Assembly: GCF_051414055.1 (NCBI RefSeq)
Contig: NZ_JBLKNX010000011.1
Coordinates: 62,001 to 126,000, forward strand
Reading direction: 5' to 3'
Source of the DNA: Halosimplex halobium
Lineage (GTDB): Archaea > Halobacteriota > Halobacteria > Halobacteriales > Haloarculaceae
DNA: 64,000 nt
The notes under the pieces: model-generated
The model's input: the letters and a program-made list of their open reading frames with translations, nothing else
Databases searched by the model: none
What the model was told of the DNA's origin: nothing
Translations under genes and position numbers: made by a program
Shown here: positions 42,822 through 51,972 of the stretch, piece after piece
Layout of the letters: every line of letters starts with the position of its first letter
How positions within the stretch are numbered: the first letter of the stretch is position 1

Positions 42822-45800
42822 ATGGTACCCATGTTTCCGGTGGGATCCGGCGCCGTGCGGTCCGTGGTCGCGGGTGGGGAAGCGGTCGCGGAGGCGCTCT
42901 CGGATGCGGCAGCGGGCGACGAGCGGTCGCTGACCGTCGCGGCCGTCGACGCGGAAGCGGACGTGGACGACGTCGTCGCCCTGGCGGCGAGCGCGGACGA
43001 AGCAGCCGACTCGGGAGGCGCGGACGAGCGGGCGGCCGAGCGCGGGGCGGACTGTCTGGTCGTCGACGGCGGCGCGACCGGCGTCGACGCGGAAGCGATT
43101 CTCGACCGCTGGACGGCCGAGCGACCCGACGACCCGGCCGTGGTGTTGACGGACGGGTGGGACGACGCCCGGGAGGCGGCGGTACTGTCAGCGGGGGCGG
43201 CGGAGACGCTCCCCCGGCGGCTCGTCGAGGCCGACCCGGGGCTGGTCGCCGAGCGGATCGGGTCGGCGGTCGACCGTGAGCGCGCCCGCGACACGGTCCG
43301 GACGCTGTACGACGGTGTCGCGGGGGTGGCCGCGGTCCACGACCCCGAGACCGGCGCCCTGCTCGACGCCAACCGGGCGTTCTGTGACCTGGTCGGGCAG
43401 GACCGCGAGGCGGTGCGGTCGACGGACCTCGCGGCGTTCACGGCCGACGTGCCCGGGTACGACGGCGAGCGGCTGGTCAACGCCGTCACGAGCCTGTCGG
43501 AGGGCGCGGACCCGATCGAGCTGGAGTGGCCGGTGGCGACGGCCGACGGGTCGGTCCGGTGGGTCGAGTCGCGGCTCCGGCGGGCCACGCTGGGCGGGCG
43601 GGCGGTCGTCCTCGCGACGGCCGTCGACGTGACAGAGCGTCGACGCCGCGAGCGCGCCTACGAGCAGGTGTTCGACAACGTCAACGACGTGATCACGGTC
43701 CACGACCCGTGGGACGAGCGGCTGGTCGAGGTCAACGAGACGATGGCCGAGCTGACCGGGTACAGCCGGGCGGCGCTCGTCGAGATGGACGTCGCGGGGT
43801 TCACCGTCGACGGCGCCGAGGGCGGCGAGCGCGCCTACGAGGTCCAGCAGCGGGTCGCCGCGACCGGCGAGGCCGAGACCGTCGAGTGGGAGGTCGAGAC
43901 GGCGGGGGGCGAGCGCCGGGTGCTGGAGGTGAACCTCGCGCCGGCCACGATCGCCGGCGAGGACCGCGTCCTGGCGCTGTCGCGGGACGTGACCGAGCGC
44001 CGCGAGTACGAGCGCCGGCTCGAACGGGAGCGCGACCGGCGGTCGGCCCTGTTCGAGAACAACCCGGACCCGATGCTCCGGGTCCGTTTCGAGGGCGAAG
44101 AGCCGATAATCCGGGAGGCGAACGCCGCCTTCGAGGACGTGTTCGGGTTCGCGGCGTCGGACGTCGTCGGCTCCGGCGTCGGTGAGACGGTCGTCCCGGA
44201 GAGCGAGCGTGCGGAGTACGAGCGGCTGCGAGCGACGGTCGCGCGGGGCGAGCCCGTCGAACGCGAGATCACCCGGCAGACGGCCGACGGGACCCGGGAG
44301 TTTTTCGTCAGGGTGATCCACTTCAGTACGGACCCGGGGGCCGACGCCGACGAGTCGGCCGACGCTGACGAGGCGGTCAGCGCCGACGGGGCGACCGACG
44401 CCTACGTCTGGTACACCGACGTCACCGAGCGGCGCGAACTGGAGCAGACCTACCGGGGCGTCTTCGAGAACGTCTCGGACGGGCTCGTCATCCACGACCC
44501 CGAGACGGGCGAGATCACCGACGCCAACGAGCGGTTCTGCGAGATGAACGGCTACGACCGCGCGGAGCTCCTCGGGGAGACGGTCGACGTTGTCGCGGCG
44601 GCGGACCACGCATACGAGGACGCCCGCGAGCGCATCAGGGCGGCCCGCGAGGAGGGGCCGCAGCTGTTCGAGTGGCGCAACCGGCGGGCGGACGGCGAGA
44701 CCTTCCCCGTCGAGGTCCACCTCAGCGTCGTCGACATCCGCGGCGAGGAACGGGTCCTCGGCAGCGTTCGCGACATCACCGAGCGCAAGCGCCGCGAGCG
44801 GGAGTACGAGCAGATCTTCGACGGCGTCAACGACGGGATCGTCGTCCAGGACCCCGAGACGGCCCAGCCGCTCGACGCGAACCGGACGTTTCTCGACCGC
44901 CTGGGCTACGACAGCGTCGCGGCGGTCCGCGAGGCGGGGTTTGCGGCCCTCAGCGCGACGGAGGCGGGCTACACCACCGAGCGGGCGCGGGAGATCTGCC
45001 ACCGCGTCATGGAGACAGGCGAGCCCGAGACCGTCGAGTGGCAACAGGAGACGAAGTCGGGCGAGCGCCGGTGGATCGAGGCGCGGGTCGCCACGGCCGA
45101 GATCGGCGGCGAGGACCGGATCCTCTCGATGCAGCGCGATATCACCGCGCGCAAGCGCCGCGAGCGGCTGATCCGCGCGCTCCACGAGGCGACCGACGAC
45201 CTCCAGCACGCGTCGACCCCGCGGGCGGTCTGCGAGGCCGCCATCGACGCCGCGACCGAGGTGCTCGACCTGTGGCTGCCAACCTGCTGGCTCCACGGGG
45301 GCGCCGACGGCGACGGCGGGGGCGGCGACGCCGACGTGCTCGAGCCGGTCGCGACCGGCGACGAGATCGACGACCTCGCGCCCGGCGAGGGGCCGCGCCC
45401 GCTCGAACCCGGCGACCTGGAGTACAACGTGTACGAGACGGACGAGCGGGGCGTCTACGACCCCGAAGCCCTCGACGGCGGGACGCCCCCCGGCGACGCG
45501 GTCCTCGTGCCGCTCGGCGAGCACGGGCTGTTCGCCGCGGTCGACCGGGACGGCGACGGGTTCGACGAGGTCACGCTCGACGCGGCGGGGATCCTCGCCC
45601 GCCACGTCACCACCGCGCTGGACCGCGTCGAGCGCGCCCGGGAGCTCCGCGAGAGCGAGCGCCGCTTCCGGCTCATCGCCGAGCATATCGACGAGATCGT
45701 CTACCTGGCGGCGGCCGACTTCTCCGAGATCCGCTACATCAACGACGCCTACGAAGAGATCTACGGCCGCCCCGTCACGGAACTCGACGCGGACCCGACC

Positions 45801-48800
45801 GCGTTCGTCGAGGCGGCCCACCCCGACGACCGGGCGGCGTACGAGGCCGACGTCGAGCGGCTGGTCGCGGACATCGAGGCCGGCGACCCGGACGAGGCCT
45901 ACGAGGGGGAGTACCGGATCCGGCGGGACGGGGAGACGCGGTGGGTCTCGGTCACCCGGTTCCCCGTCGAGGGCGACGACGGGACCGTCGACCGCATCGT
46001 CGGCCGCGTCCAGGACGTCACCGAGCGCAAGCGCCGCGAGCGGGAGTACGAGCAGATCTTCGACGGTGTCAACGACGCGATCACGGTGTTCGACCCGGCG
46101 GCCGGCGAGATAACCGACGTGAACGAGACCTACCGGGAGATGCTCGGCTACGACCTCGAGGCGATCCGGGAGCAGGGGATCGAGGGGCTCAGCGCTACCG
46201 AGGAGGGGTACACCGGCGAGCGGGGGTGGGACCTCATCCGGGAGGTCGCCGAGACGGGCGAGCCCGAGACCGTCGAGTGGCGCGGTGTGACCCGCTCGGG
46301 CGAGCGGATCTGGCTCGAGGTCACGCTGGCGCCGGCAGAGATCGGCGGGGAGCTGCGGGTCCTCTCGATGCAACGGGACGTGACCGAGCGCAAGCGCCGC
46401 GAGCGGGAGTACGAGCAGATCTTCGACGGCGTCACCGACGCGATCGCGGTCCACGACCCCGACACCGGCGAACTGCTCGACTGCAACGAGCGGATGTGCG
46501 AGCTGACCGGGTACGACCGGGAGGCACTGCTCGCGGCCGGGATGGACGCGGTCAACGTCCCGGCGGAGGGCTACTCCGGCGAGCGCGCCCGGGCGATTAT
46601 CGACGACGTGATGGACGCCGACGAGCCGGGGAGCCACGAGTGGCTGATCGAGCGGGCGGACGGCGAGCGACGGTGGCTCGAGGTCAACGACACGCCGGCG
46701 ACGATCAACGGCGAGCGCCGGTATCTGGCGATCATGCGCGACATCACCGAGCGCCGCCGGACCGAGCGGCGCCTCGGCGCGATCCTCGACCGCATCGACG
46801 AGGCCATCTTCATGACCCGCGCCCGGGAGATCACCGCCGCGTCGCAGTCGCCCGACTACGTGAGTTCGGGCTACGAGCGGATCTGGGGCCAGTCGCTGGA
46901 GGCGATCCGCGAGACGTACGAGGACGGCTTCTTCGGGACGCTCCACCCCGACGACGAGCGGGCCTACCGCTCGTTCGTGGCGGGGATCGCCGACGACGTC
47001 GACGAGGGGACGGCGGCCGATAGCTACTCCCACGAGTACCGCATCGAGCGACCCGACGGGGACCGGCGGTGGGTGCAGTCGGACTTCTACCCGACCGACT
47101 GGGAGACCGGCGACGACCGGATCGTGATCGTGAGCCGCGACGTCACCGACCGGAAGGCCCGCGAGCGCCGCATGGCGTCGTTCGACGACGCGACCGACGA
47201 CCTGGCGACCGCGGACACCCCGGCGGAGGCGACCCGGACCGCGGTCGAGGCGGCCGCCGAGACGCTCGATCTCCCCGCAGTCGCCGCGTTCCTCTACGAC
47301 GGCGACGACGGCGTGCTCCGCCCGGAAGCCCTGACCGAGCCGCTGCCCGACGCGGAGGCGGTCGACCCCGTCGGCCCGGGGGACGGACACCTCTGGGAGG
47401 GGTTCGCGACCGGGACGGTCGTAGCCCCCGACGGCGGGCGCGGCACGGCCGGAGGCGACGGCAGCGAGGACGGTGCCGGCGGGAGCGGCGGCGACGAGGA
47501 ACCCGAGATACTGGCGGACCTGGCGGCGTGGCGCGGGCTCGCGCTGGGCAACCACGGGGTCCTGCTGGTGGGTTCGCCCGACGGCGCGCTCGGCTCCGAG
47601 CGGGTCCAGGCGGCTCACGTCCTCGCGGCGACGCTGGAGGCGGCGCTCAACCACCTCGAGGGACGCCAGCGACTCGAAGCGCGCGAGCAGCAGCTCCGCA
47701 CGCAGACCGAGCGGGCCGAACGGCTCGACCGGATCGCCCGACTCACCCAGCGGGTCGAAGCCGCGATCACGGACGCGACCGACCCCGGCGAGGTCGAGCG
47801 GGCGGTCTGCGAGCGCCTCGCCAGCTCCGGCCCCTACGAGCTGGCGTGGGTCGGCGGCGTCGAGGTCGGCACGGACCGGCTGGCCGCCCGCGCGGTCGTC
47901 GGCGCCCCGGAGGGGTACGTCGAGGGGCTGGACCTGACGACGGCCGGCGACACGGCCGACCCCCACCCGGCGGTCGCGGCCTGGCGGCGCGACGAGGTGC
48001 GGGTCGCCGACTCGCTCGTCGGCGCGGGCCCGGCCGACGACTGGCGGCGCCGCGGCCTCTCGGAGGGGTTCCAGTCGCTGTGCGCCGTCCCGCTGACCTA
48101 CGACGGGATCACCCACGGCGTGTTGACCGTCGGCACGGACTCGCCGAAGGCGTTCGGCGAGCGCGAGCGCGAGGTGCTCGCGCAGCTGGGCACCTCGATC
48201 GCGAACGCGCTCGTGGCGGTCGAGCGCCGCCGGGCGCTGGAGTCCGACGAGACGGTCGAACTGGAGTTCGCCGGCCCGGGCGACGCGCTCCCGTTCGCCC
48301 GCGCGGCGGAGGCCGCCGACTGCCGGGTGTCCCTCGAACGGACCGTCTCCCGCGGGGACGGCTCCGTCAGCGTCTACTACGGCTTCGAGGGGGACGTGCC
48401 CGACGACGCCCCGGAGGTCGCGCGCCGGATGCTGCCCGGGACGGTCGACGTGGTGGCCGAGGAGGCGTCGTCGACGCTGGTCGAGACGCGGGCCGACGAG
48501 TGGTTCGGCGCGCCGCTGGCGGAGTACGGCGGCGTCCTGCGGGAGGCGACGGCCGACCCCGACGGGGCGACGGTCGTCGTCGAGGTCCCCCGCCAGGCCG
48601 ACGTGCGGTCGTTCGTCGACCGGCTGGCGGGGATCGCGCCGTCGCTCGACCTCGCCGCGCGGCGACAGCACCGCCAGCGGGACCGGACGCCGGCGGAGCT
48701 GGCCGACCGGGTCCGGGGCGAACTCACCGACCGGCAGTTCGAGGTCCTCCGGACCGCCCTCTCGGCGGGTTACTTCGAGTGGCCGCGGGCGAACGACGGC

Positions 48801-48905
48801 AGCGAGGTCGCCGACCGCCTCGACATCACGCAGCCGACGTTCAACAAACACCTCCGGATCGCCGAGCGCGAGGTCTTCGGGCTGCTGTTCGATACCGAGA
48901 CGTGA
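42822..48905 (+). CDS. Giant multi-PAS/GAF bacterio-opsin-activator-type regulator (HTH_10)
   Basis: A 2027-residue soluble one-component sensor. Domains: a degenerate receiver-like region (about 30-145, LTVAAVDAEAD...CLVVDGG...VVLTDG); PAS 1-5 (about 150-775), each ending in DVTER or DITER; GAF 1 (about 780-940); PAS 6-9 (about 945-1440); GAF 2 (about 1445-1630); GAF 3 (about 1635-1800, RIARLTQRVEAAI); a bacterio-opsin-activator domain (about 1808-1960); and a C-terminal HTH_10 (LTDRQFEVLRTALSAGYFEWPR, about 1968-2020). No kinase domain is present, so signals should act directly on DNA binding. Three PAS boundaries share nearly identical DNA. Bat proteins are typically 600-900 residues, so this is exceptionally large. 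Its ligands are unknown. Confidence 0.93.
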   Translation: MVPMFPVGSGAVRSVVAGGEAVAEALSDAAAGDERSLTVAAVDAEADVDDVVALAASADEAADSGGADERAAERGADCLVVDGGATGVDAEAILDRWTAERPDDPAVVLTDGWDDAREAAVLSAGAAETLPRRLVEADPGLVAERIGSAVDRERARDTVRTLYDGVAGVAAVHDPETGALLDANRAFCDLVGQDREAVRSTDLAAFTADVPGYDGERLVNAVTSLSEGADPIELEWPVATADGSVRWVESRLRRATLGGRAVVLATAVDVTERRRRERAYEQVFDNVNDVITVHDPWDERLVEVNETMAELTGYSRAALVEMDVAGFTVDGAEGGERAYEVQQRVAATGEAETVEWEVETAGGERRVLEVNLAPATIAGEDRVLALSRDVTERREYERRLERERDRRSALFENNPDPMLRVRFEGEEPIIREANAAFEDVFGFAASDVVGSGVGETVVPESERAEYERLRATVARGEPVEREITRQTADGTREFFVRVIHFSTDPGADADESADADEAVSADGATDAYVWYTDVTERRELEQTYRGVFENVSDGLVIHDPETGEITDANERFCEMNGYDRAELLGETVDVVAAADHAYEDARERIRAAREEGPQLFEWRNRRADGETFPVEVHLSVVDIRGEERVLGSVRDITERKRREREYEQIFDGVNDGIVVQDPETAQPLDANRTFLDRLGYDSVAAVREAGFAALSATEAGYTTERAREICHRVMETGEPETVEWQQETKSGERRWIEARVATAEIGGEDRILSMQRDITARKRRERLIRALHEATDDLQHASTPRAVCEAAIDAATEVLDLWLPTCWLHGGADGDGGGGDADVLEPVATGDEIDDLAPGEGPRPLEPGDLEYNVYETDERGVYDPEALDGGTPPGDAVLVPLGEHGLFAAVDRDGDGFDEVTLDAAGILARHVTTALDRVERARELRESERRFRLIAEHIDEIVYLAAADFSEIRYINDAYEEIYGRPVTELDADPTAFVEAAHPDDRAAYEADVERLVADIEAGDPDEAYEGEYRIRRDGETRWVSVTRFPVEGDDGTVDRIVGRVQDVTERKRREREYEQIFDGVNDAITVFDPAAGEITDVNETYREMLGYDLEAIREQGIEGLSATEEGYTGERGWDLIREVAETGEPETVEWRGVTRSGERIWLEVTLAPAEIGGELRVLSMQRDVTERKRREREYEQIFDGVTDAIAVHDPDTGELLDCNERMCELTGYDREALLAAGMDAVNVPAEGYSGERARAIIDDVMDADEPGSHEWLIERADGERRWLEVNDTPATINGERRYLAIMRDITERRRTERRLGAILDRIDEAIFMTRAREITAASQSPDYVSSGYERIWGQSLEAIRETYEDGFFGTLHPDDERAYRSFVAGIADDVDEGTAADSYSHEYRIERPDGDRRWVQSDFYPTDWETGDDRIVIVSRDVTDRKARERRMASFDDATDDLATADTPAEATRTAVEAAAETLDLPAVAAFLYDGDDGVLRPEALTEPLPDAEAVDPVGPGDGHLWEGFATGTVVAPDGGRGTAGGDGSEDGAGGSGGDEEPEILADLAAWRGLALGNHGVLLVGSPDGALGSERVQAAHVLAATLEAALNHLEGRQRLEAREQQLRTQTERAERLDRIARLTQRVEAAITDATDPGEVERAVCERLASSGPYELAWVGGVEVGTDRLAARAVVGAPEGYVEGLDLTTAGDTADPHPAVAAWRRDEVRVADSLVGAGPADDWRRRGLSEGFQSLCAVPLTYDGITHGVLTVGTDSPKAFGEREREVLAQLGTSIANALVAVERRRALESDETVELEFAGPGDALPFARAAEAADCRVSLERTVSRGDGSVSVYYGFEGDVPDDAPEVARRMLPGTVDVVAEEASSTLVETRADEWFGAPLAEYGGVLREATADPDGATVVVEVPRQADVRSFVDRLAGIAPSLDLAARRQHRQRDRTPAELADRVRGELTDRQFEVLRTALSAGYFEWPRANDGSEVADRLDITQPTFNKHLRIAEREVFGLLFDTET
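44781..44834 (+). repeat. 54-bp intragenic repeat, copy 1
   Basis: It begins GAGCGCAAGCGCCGCGAGCG and encodes ERKRREREYEQIFDGVND at a PAS linker of the giant regulator. It is nearly identical at the DNA level to copies at 46023 and 46386, which points to recent duplication or gene conversion. Confidence 0.9.
46023..46076 (+). repeat. 54-bp intragenic repeat, copy 2
   Basis: It differs from copy 1 by a single base (GGTGTC for GGCGTC) and encodes the same ERKRREREYEQIFDGVND linker between PAS 6 and PAS 7. Confidence 0.9.
46386..46439 (+). repeat. 54-bp intragenic repeat, copy 3
   Basis: It differs from copy 1 by a single base, changing FDGVND to FDGVTD, and lies between PAS 7 and PAS 8. Confidence 0.9.
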
Positions 48906-48981
48906 CCGGCGGTCGCCATGTGCGGCCGCACCGGTGGACGAGCAGGCGTGACGGGGGCGACGACCCGGTATCGGCGACCGG

Positions 48982-50388
48982 TCACCGGACGCCGTCCGAC
49001 CCGACTGCAGCCAGTCGCTCGCAGAGCGCGGGGCCGAGCGGGACGGTCCGCAGGAGGGCGACCGGCGCCAGCGGCGACGCGGTATCGGGGACCGGGTACT
49101 CGTGGTCGGGCCGAGCGGCCGCGGCCGTCCGGAAGAGGGTCGCGAGCCGGCGGGCGCGCCCCGCCGCGTAGGCGTCGACGACCGCCGACGCCGACCGGTC
49201 CGCGCGCGTCACCGCCCTGGCGAACGCGATGGCGTCCTCGACCCCGAGCTGGGTCCGGAACCCGGTCGCCGGCGCGACCGGACAGGCGACCGGCCCGCAG
49301 GCGGCCACCCGTCCGCTCCCCCACGACCCGGGCTGTGGCGGTCCGCCGGCAACCCGGACCTGCCGGACGGTCGTCGGTTCGACACCGTCGAGCTCGCCCG
49401 CGACCCCGGCGTCGTCCGGCAGCACCGTCCTGGGGCTCACTTCGTCGGCCCCCGGACCGCGGTCCGGGGCCGGCGCCGTGACCCGGACGCGCTGGCCGGG
49501 CTCGCCGGGACGGGGAAGCCGCTGGACGAGCGCTCCGTCGTGCCACCGCTCCCGGATCCGGTCGTCGTCGGGGTCGCCGTCGGTCGCGGTCTCGTACTGG
49601 ACCAGCGTCGCTCGCTCGACCGGGGGTCGGTCGGCAGGGCGAACCGAGGGATCCAGTCCGCCCGCGTCGACGACCACGTCGAACCACTCGCGGACGCCGT
49701 CGGCGAACTCGACGGCGACCCCGTCCTCGCGGGGGGCGAGCGCTGCGATGGGCGTGTCGCGCCGGCGCTGGCGGTCGCCGAGGCGCGCTTCGAGCGTCCG
49801 GCGGAGGGAGCGAGTCCGGACGAGCACCGACGACGCCTCGACCGTCGTCGTCCCCCCGCTGTCCGCGGCGTCGGTCGCCCCCGTCGAGTCGACGCCCCGG
49901 ACGGACACCGCGCGTACGGCGACGCCGCAGCGCCGTACCGTCGCACCGACGCCGACGGCGTCGAGCACTCCGAGCGCCGGCGGCGGCAGGGTGGTCACCC
50001 CCGACGGCGGCGACGCGTCGCCCCCCGCCACGACCAGCGGGTCGTACCCCGCCCGCCGGAGAACCAGCGCGAGCGCCGTGCCGACCACGGTGGCCCCGAC
50101 GACCAGAACCTGCCTGTCGGGGTGGCCCCCGATCGCGTCGTCGGTCGGTACCGGGACCGCCGGGTCGCCGAACCTGTCGGCGTCGGCGGCGTCGATCCGT
50201 CGGACCCGGTCGGCGGACTGGGTGGGGCCGTCGGGCGGCGGGTCCCCGTCTGTCCGTGGACCCCTGTCTGGCGGCGGATCCGGCTCCCCGTGGCTTCGGC
50301 CGGGGCCGTCCAGCCAGTGGCGACCGAGCGGTCGGCGGGTCCCCGAGGCGGAACGGCCACTCGGATGCGACGGTCGACGGTCCTGCAT
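48982..50388 (-). CDS. FAD-dependent monooxygenase-like protein, degenerate motifs
   Basis: A 468-residue frame. After about 90 disordered Pro/Arg/Asp-rich residues comes a Rossmann start QVLVVGATVVGTALALVLRRAGYDPLVVAGG, in which the dinucleotide motif is GATVVG rather than GxGxxG. The body follows the PHBH/UbiH pattern: RTRSLRRTLEARL, then DVVVDAGGLDPSVR in place of the second (DG/GADG) motif, then ACGPVACPVAPATGFRTQLGVEDAIAFARAV in place of GDAAHPxxPxxGxGxNxGxxDA. The GD pair that touches FAD is altered, so flavin binding or hydroxylation is uncertain. The start is uncertain because the N-terminal 90 residues may be untranslated. It diverges from a winged-helix gene, with a palindrome near its start. 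Confidence 0.68.
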   Translation of the reverse strand: MQDRRPSHPSGRSASGTRRPLGRHWLDGPGRSHGEPDPPPDRGPRTDGDPPPDGPTQSADRVRRIDAADADRFGDPAVPVPTDDAIGGHPDRQVLVVGATVVGTALALVLRRAGYDPLVVAGGDASPPSGVTTLPPPALGVLDAVGVGATVRRCGVAVRAVSVRGVDSTGATDAADSGGTTTVEASSVLVRTRSLRRTLEARLGDRQRRRDTPIAALAPREDGVAVEFADGVREWFDVVVDAGGLDPSVRPADRPPVERATLVQYETATDGDPDDDRIRERWHDGALVQRLPRPGEPGQRVRVTAPAPDRGPGADEVSPRTVLPDDAGVAGELDGVEPTTVRQVRVAGGPPQPGSWGSGRVAACGPVACPVAPATGFRTQLGVEDAIAFARAVTRADRSASAVVDAYAAGRARRLATLFRTAAAARPDHEYPVPDTASPLAPVALLRTVPLGPALCERLAAVGSDGVR

Positions 50389-50431
50389 TCGGTGGCCGTT
50401 CGCGGCCCCCGTACCTAAGCGGGCGAACCGT

Positions 50432-50448
50432 GTTTCAGGCCGGGAAAC
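50432..50448. promoter_or_regulatory. Palindrome GTTTCAGGCCGGGAAAC between divergent genes
   Basis: A 17-bp imperfect palindrome with arms GTTTC/GAAAC, about 45 bases before the monooxygenase-like start and 172 before the winged-helix start. A close relative, GTTTCAGCCCCTGAAAC, lies at 51120-51136 just past the winged-helix gene. The shared form suggests binding sites for one dimeric regulator, perhaps the enclosed gene product. Confidence 0.45.
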
Positions 50449-50619
50449 AGTACGACCGCCCGAGGCGCCGTCGCCGGGACCCCGACCGTGCGGTCGACAC
50501 CGGCGACCGTGTGAACAGTTGCCATCACAACGTGTATTGCCTCCGCGAGTGGGCCGGACAACGCCAGTTGCCAGTACACCGAGGGGGACGAGGGGAGACA
50601 GTACGGACGAGACGGACCG

Positions 50620-51021
50620 ATGTCACTCACCGAATCCACGCGGTCGGGGCCCGCCCGGACGCCCGACGACGCGTCGGGGGACCTCTCGACCGACGAACTC
50701 CTGGAACTGCTGGACGCGGCGTACACGCGCGCGATTCTCGAAGTCATCCGGACGGAGGCGAAACCCGCGCGGACGATCGCGGACGCGTGCGGGGCGTCCC
50801 GTGCGACGGTGTACCGGCGACTGAACCGACTGCAGGAGGCCGGTCTCGTCGACACCGACCTCGCCTGTGACGCGGACGGCCACCACCGGACGGTGTTCGC
50901 GGCCGCCTTCGAGTCGGTGACCATCGAGTTCACCGACGACGGCCTCGCGGTGACGGCCACCGGCGACGGCGCCGGCTTCGAGGCCAGCGCGAACGAGCCG
51001 GCGCCGGCCCGCTCGCGCTGA
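50620..51021 (+). CDS. Winged helix-turn-helix regulator
   Basis: A 133-residue protein. Residues 24-90 form a winged helix: STDELLELLDAAYTRAILEVI, then ARTIADACGASRATVYRRLNRLQEAGLV as recognition unit, then a wing (CDADGHHRTVFAAAF) and strands ending FTDDGLAVTATGDG. It is the same general type as the regulator at 1155, with the conserved TVYRRLxRLxExxLV segment. The N-terminus is disordered. It diverges from the monooxygenase-like gene, and two related palindromes bracket the pair, so control of that gene and of itself is likely. Confidence 0.85.
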   Translation: MSLTESTRSGPARTPDDASGDLSTDELLELLDAAYTRAILEVIRTEAKPARTIADACGASRATVYRRLNRLQEAGLVDTDLACDADGHHRTVFAAAFESVTIEFTDDGLAVTATGDGAGFEASANEPAPARSR

Positions 51022-51587
51022 CTCCCCGACCGTGGATGCGTGTCGCTCCGGACCGACCTCGTCCACCTGTCGCCCGCTACCGATACCCTCGCTCCCGACG
51101 GTCCCGCTCCGGCCCGCGTGTTTCAGCCCCTGAAACACTGGACGCCGATTGAATACGTCCGGGGCAGTATCGTCGATCACCCGCCCGGGCCGGAGGCGGG
51201 CGCAGTATCCGGCCGCCGTCACCCCTCCGTGAGGCAGAACCTACCCGGTTCCGCCGGGCGAACCCGATGGGCTCCGCCCCACCGGACCACCCACCACCAC
51301 CCACCACCGGGGCGCCCCGTCCCCACCGGGGTCGGCCCCGCTCCGCTGTCAGGCTACGCCCGCTGTCGTTCGGTTCCCCCGTCCGTTCCCCCGGCGGCCG
51401 CCCCGAGCCGGGTCCCCGCCCGCTTCGGCCCCGACGCGGTCTCGACGCCGTCGCGGCCGCCGACTCGACCCGACTCCGGAGCCGACGGGCTGTCGTTGCC
51501 GGCCCCCGTGCCGAGGTCGTCGGGCCGAGTTTCCGAGCCCGAAGCTCCGGCCCCCGGTTTATTATGCCGACGGGCCTTCAATCGGAC
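51022..51587. other. Intergenic, 566 bases
   Basis: No gene is supported; the frames are Pro/Arg-rich. It holds the palindrome at 51120 and, near its end, a TATA-like GTTTATTATG (about 51557-51566) suitable for the small gene at 51588. Confidence 0.55.
51120..51136. promoter_or_regulatory. Perfect palindrome GTTTCAG-CCC-CTGAAAC
   Basis: A perfect 7-bp inverted repeat 99 bases past the winged-helix stop, similar to the site at 50432. It could be an operator for a downstream unit or a weak hairpin. No T-run follows, so a terminator is less likely. Confidence 0.45.
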
Positions 51588-51797
51588 ATGAGCGACCCTG
51601 GTGACCCCGACCGCACTGCGCCCTGGATCGACGACCGGTCGCCCCGGCCCGGCACGTCCGACGACCCGTCCCGGATCGAGGCGGTCCCCGACGCCGAGAC
51701 AGTCACCTTCGTCGAACGGCGCGACGACGCCGAGCAGACGGCCGCGTGGATCACCGCCGACGCGGCGCTGGTCGTCGACATCGGCGACTACAGCTGA
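51588..51797 (+). CDS. Small acidic haloarchaeal protein (DUF7331-like)
   Basis: A 69-residue protein beginning MSDPGDPDRTAPW. The N-terminal half is disordered and acidic; the C-terminal half (DAETVTFVERRDDAEQTAAWITADAALVVDIGDY) is compact and recurs in small haloarchaeal proteins that I recall as DUF7331. Its function is unknown. The TATA-like GTTTATTATG about 22-31 bases upstream suggests a leaderless message, which decides this ATG over longer in-frame starts. Confidence 0.65.
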   Translation: MSDPGDPDRTAPWIDDRSPRPGTSDDPSRIEAVPDAETVTFVERRDDAEQTAAWITADAALVVDIGDYS

Positions 51798-51972
51798 GCG
51801 GGACGGCGCCGGACCGTCGGACACCCCCCCTCCAGTCGGCATTCGAGGCTCCCGACATCGCGCTTCGCTCCGAACTGGAATCCCGATGCGAGGAGTGTCG
51901 GCCCGGTGTCGTCGCGTCGACCGCGACGGTATCGACACCGGGTTCGGCCCGCAGCGCGGCCGGGCAGCCGGC

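Noticed and set aside
44781..46439. Assembly error as explanation for the near-identical 54-bp repeats
   Set aside because: Flanking PAS domains differ clearly in sequence between copies, so a simple duplication artefact is unlikely, though the exact copy number deserves long-read support.
43188..48851. 1887-residue open frame antisense to the giant PAS regulator
   Set aside because: A typical artefact of GC-rich third positions; the sense strand shows PAS, GAF and HTH_10 domains throughout.
51267..51587. N-terminal extension of the small protein at 51588
   Set aside because: The upstream frame is Pro/Arg-rich, and a TATA-like box lies inside it at the right distance for a leaderless start at 51588.
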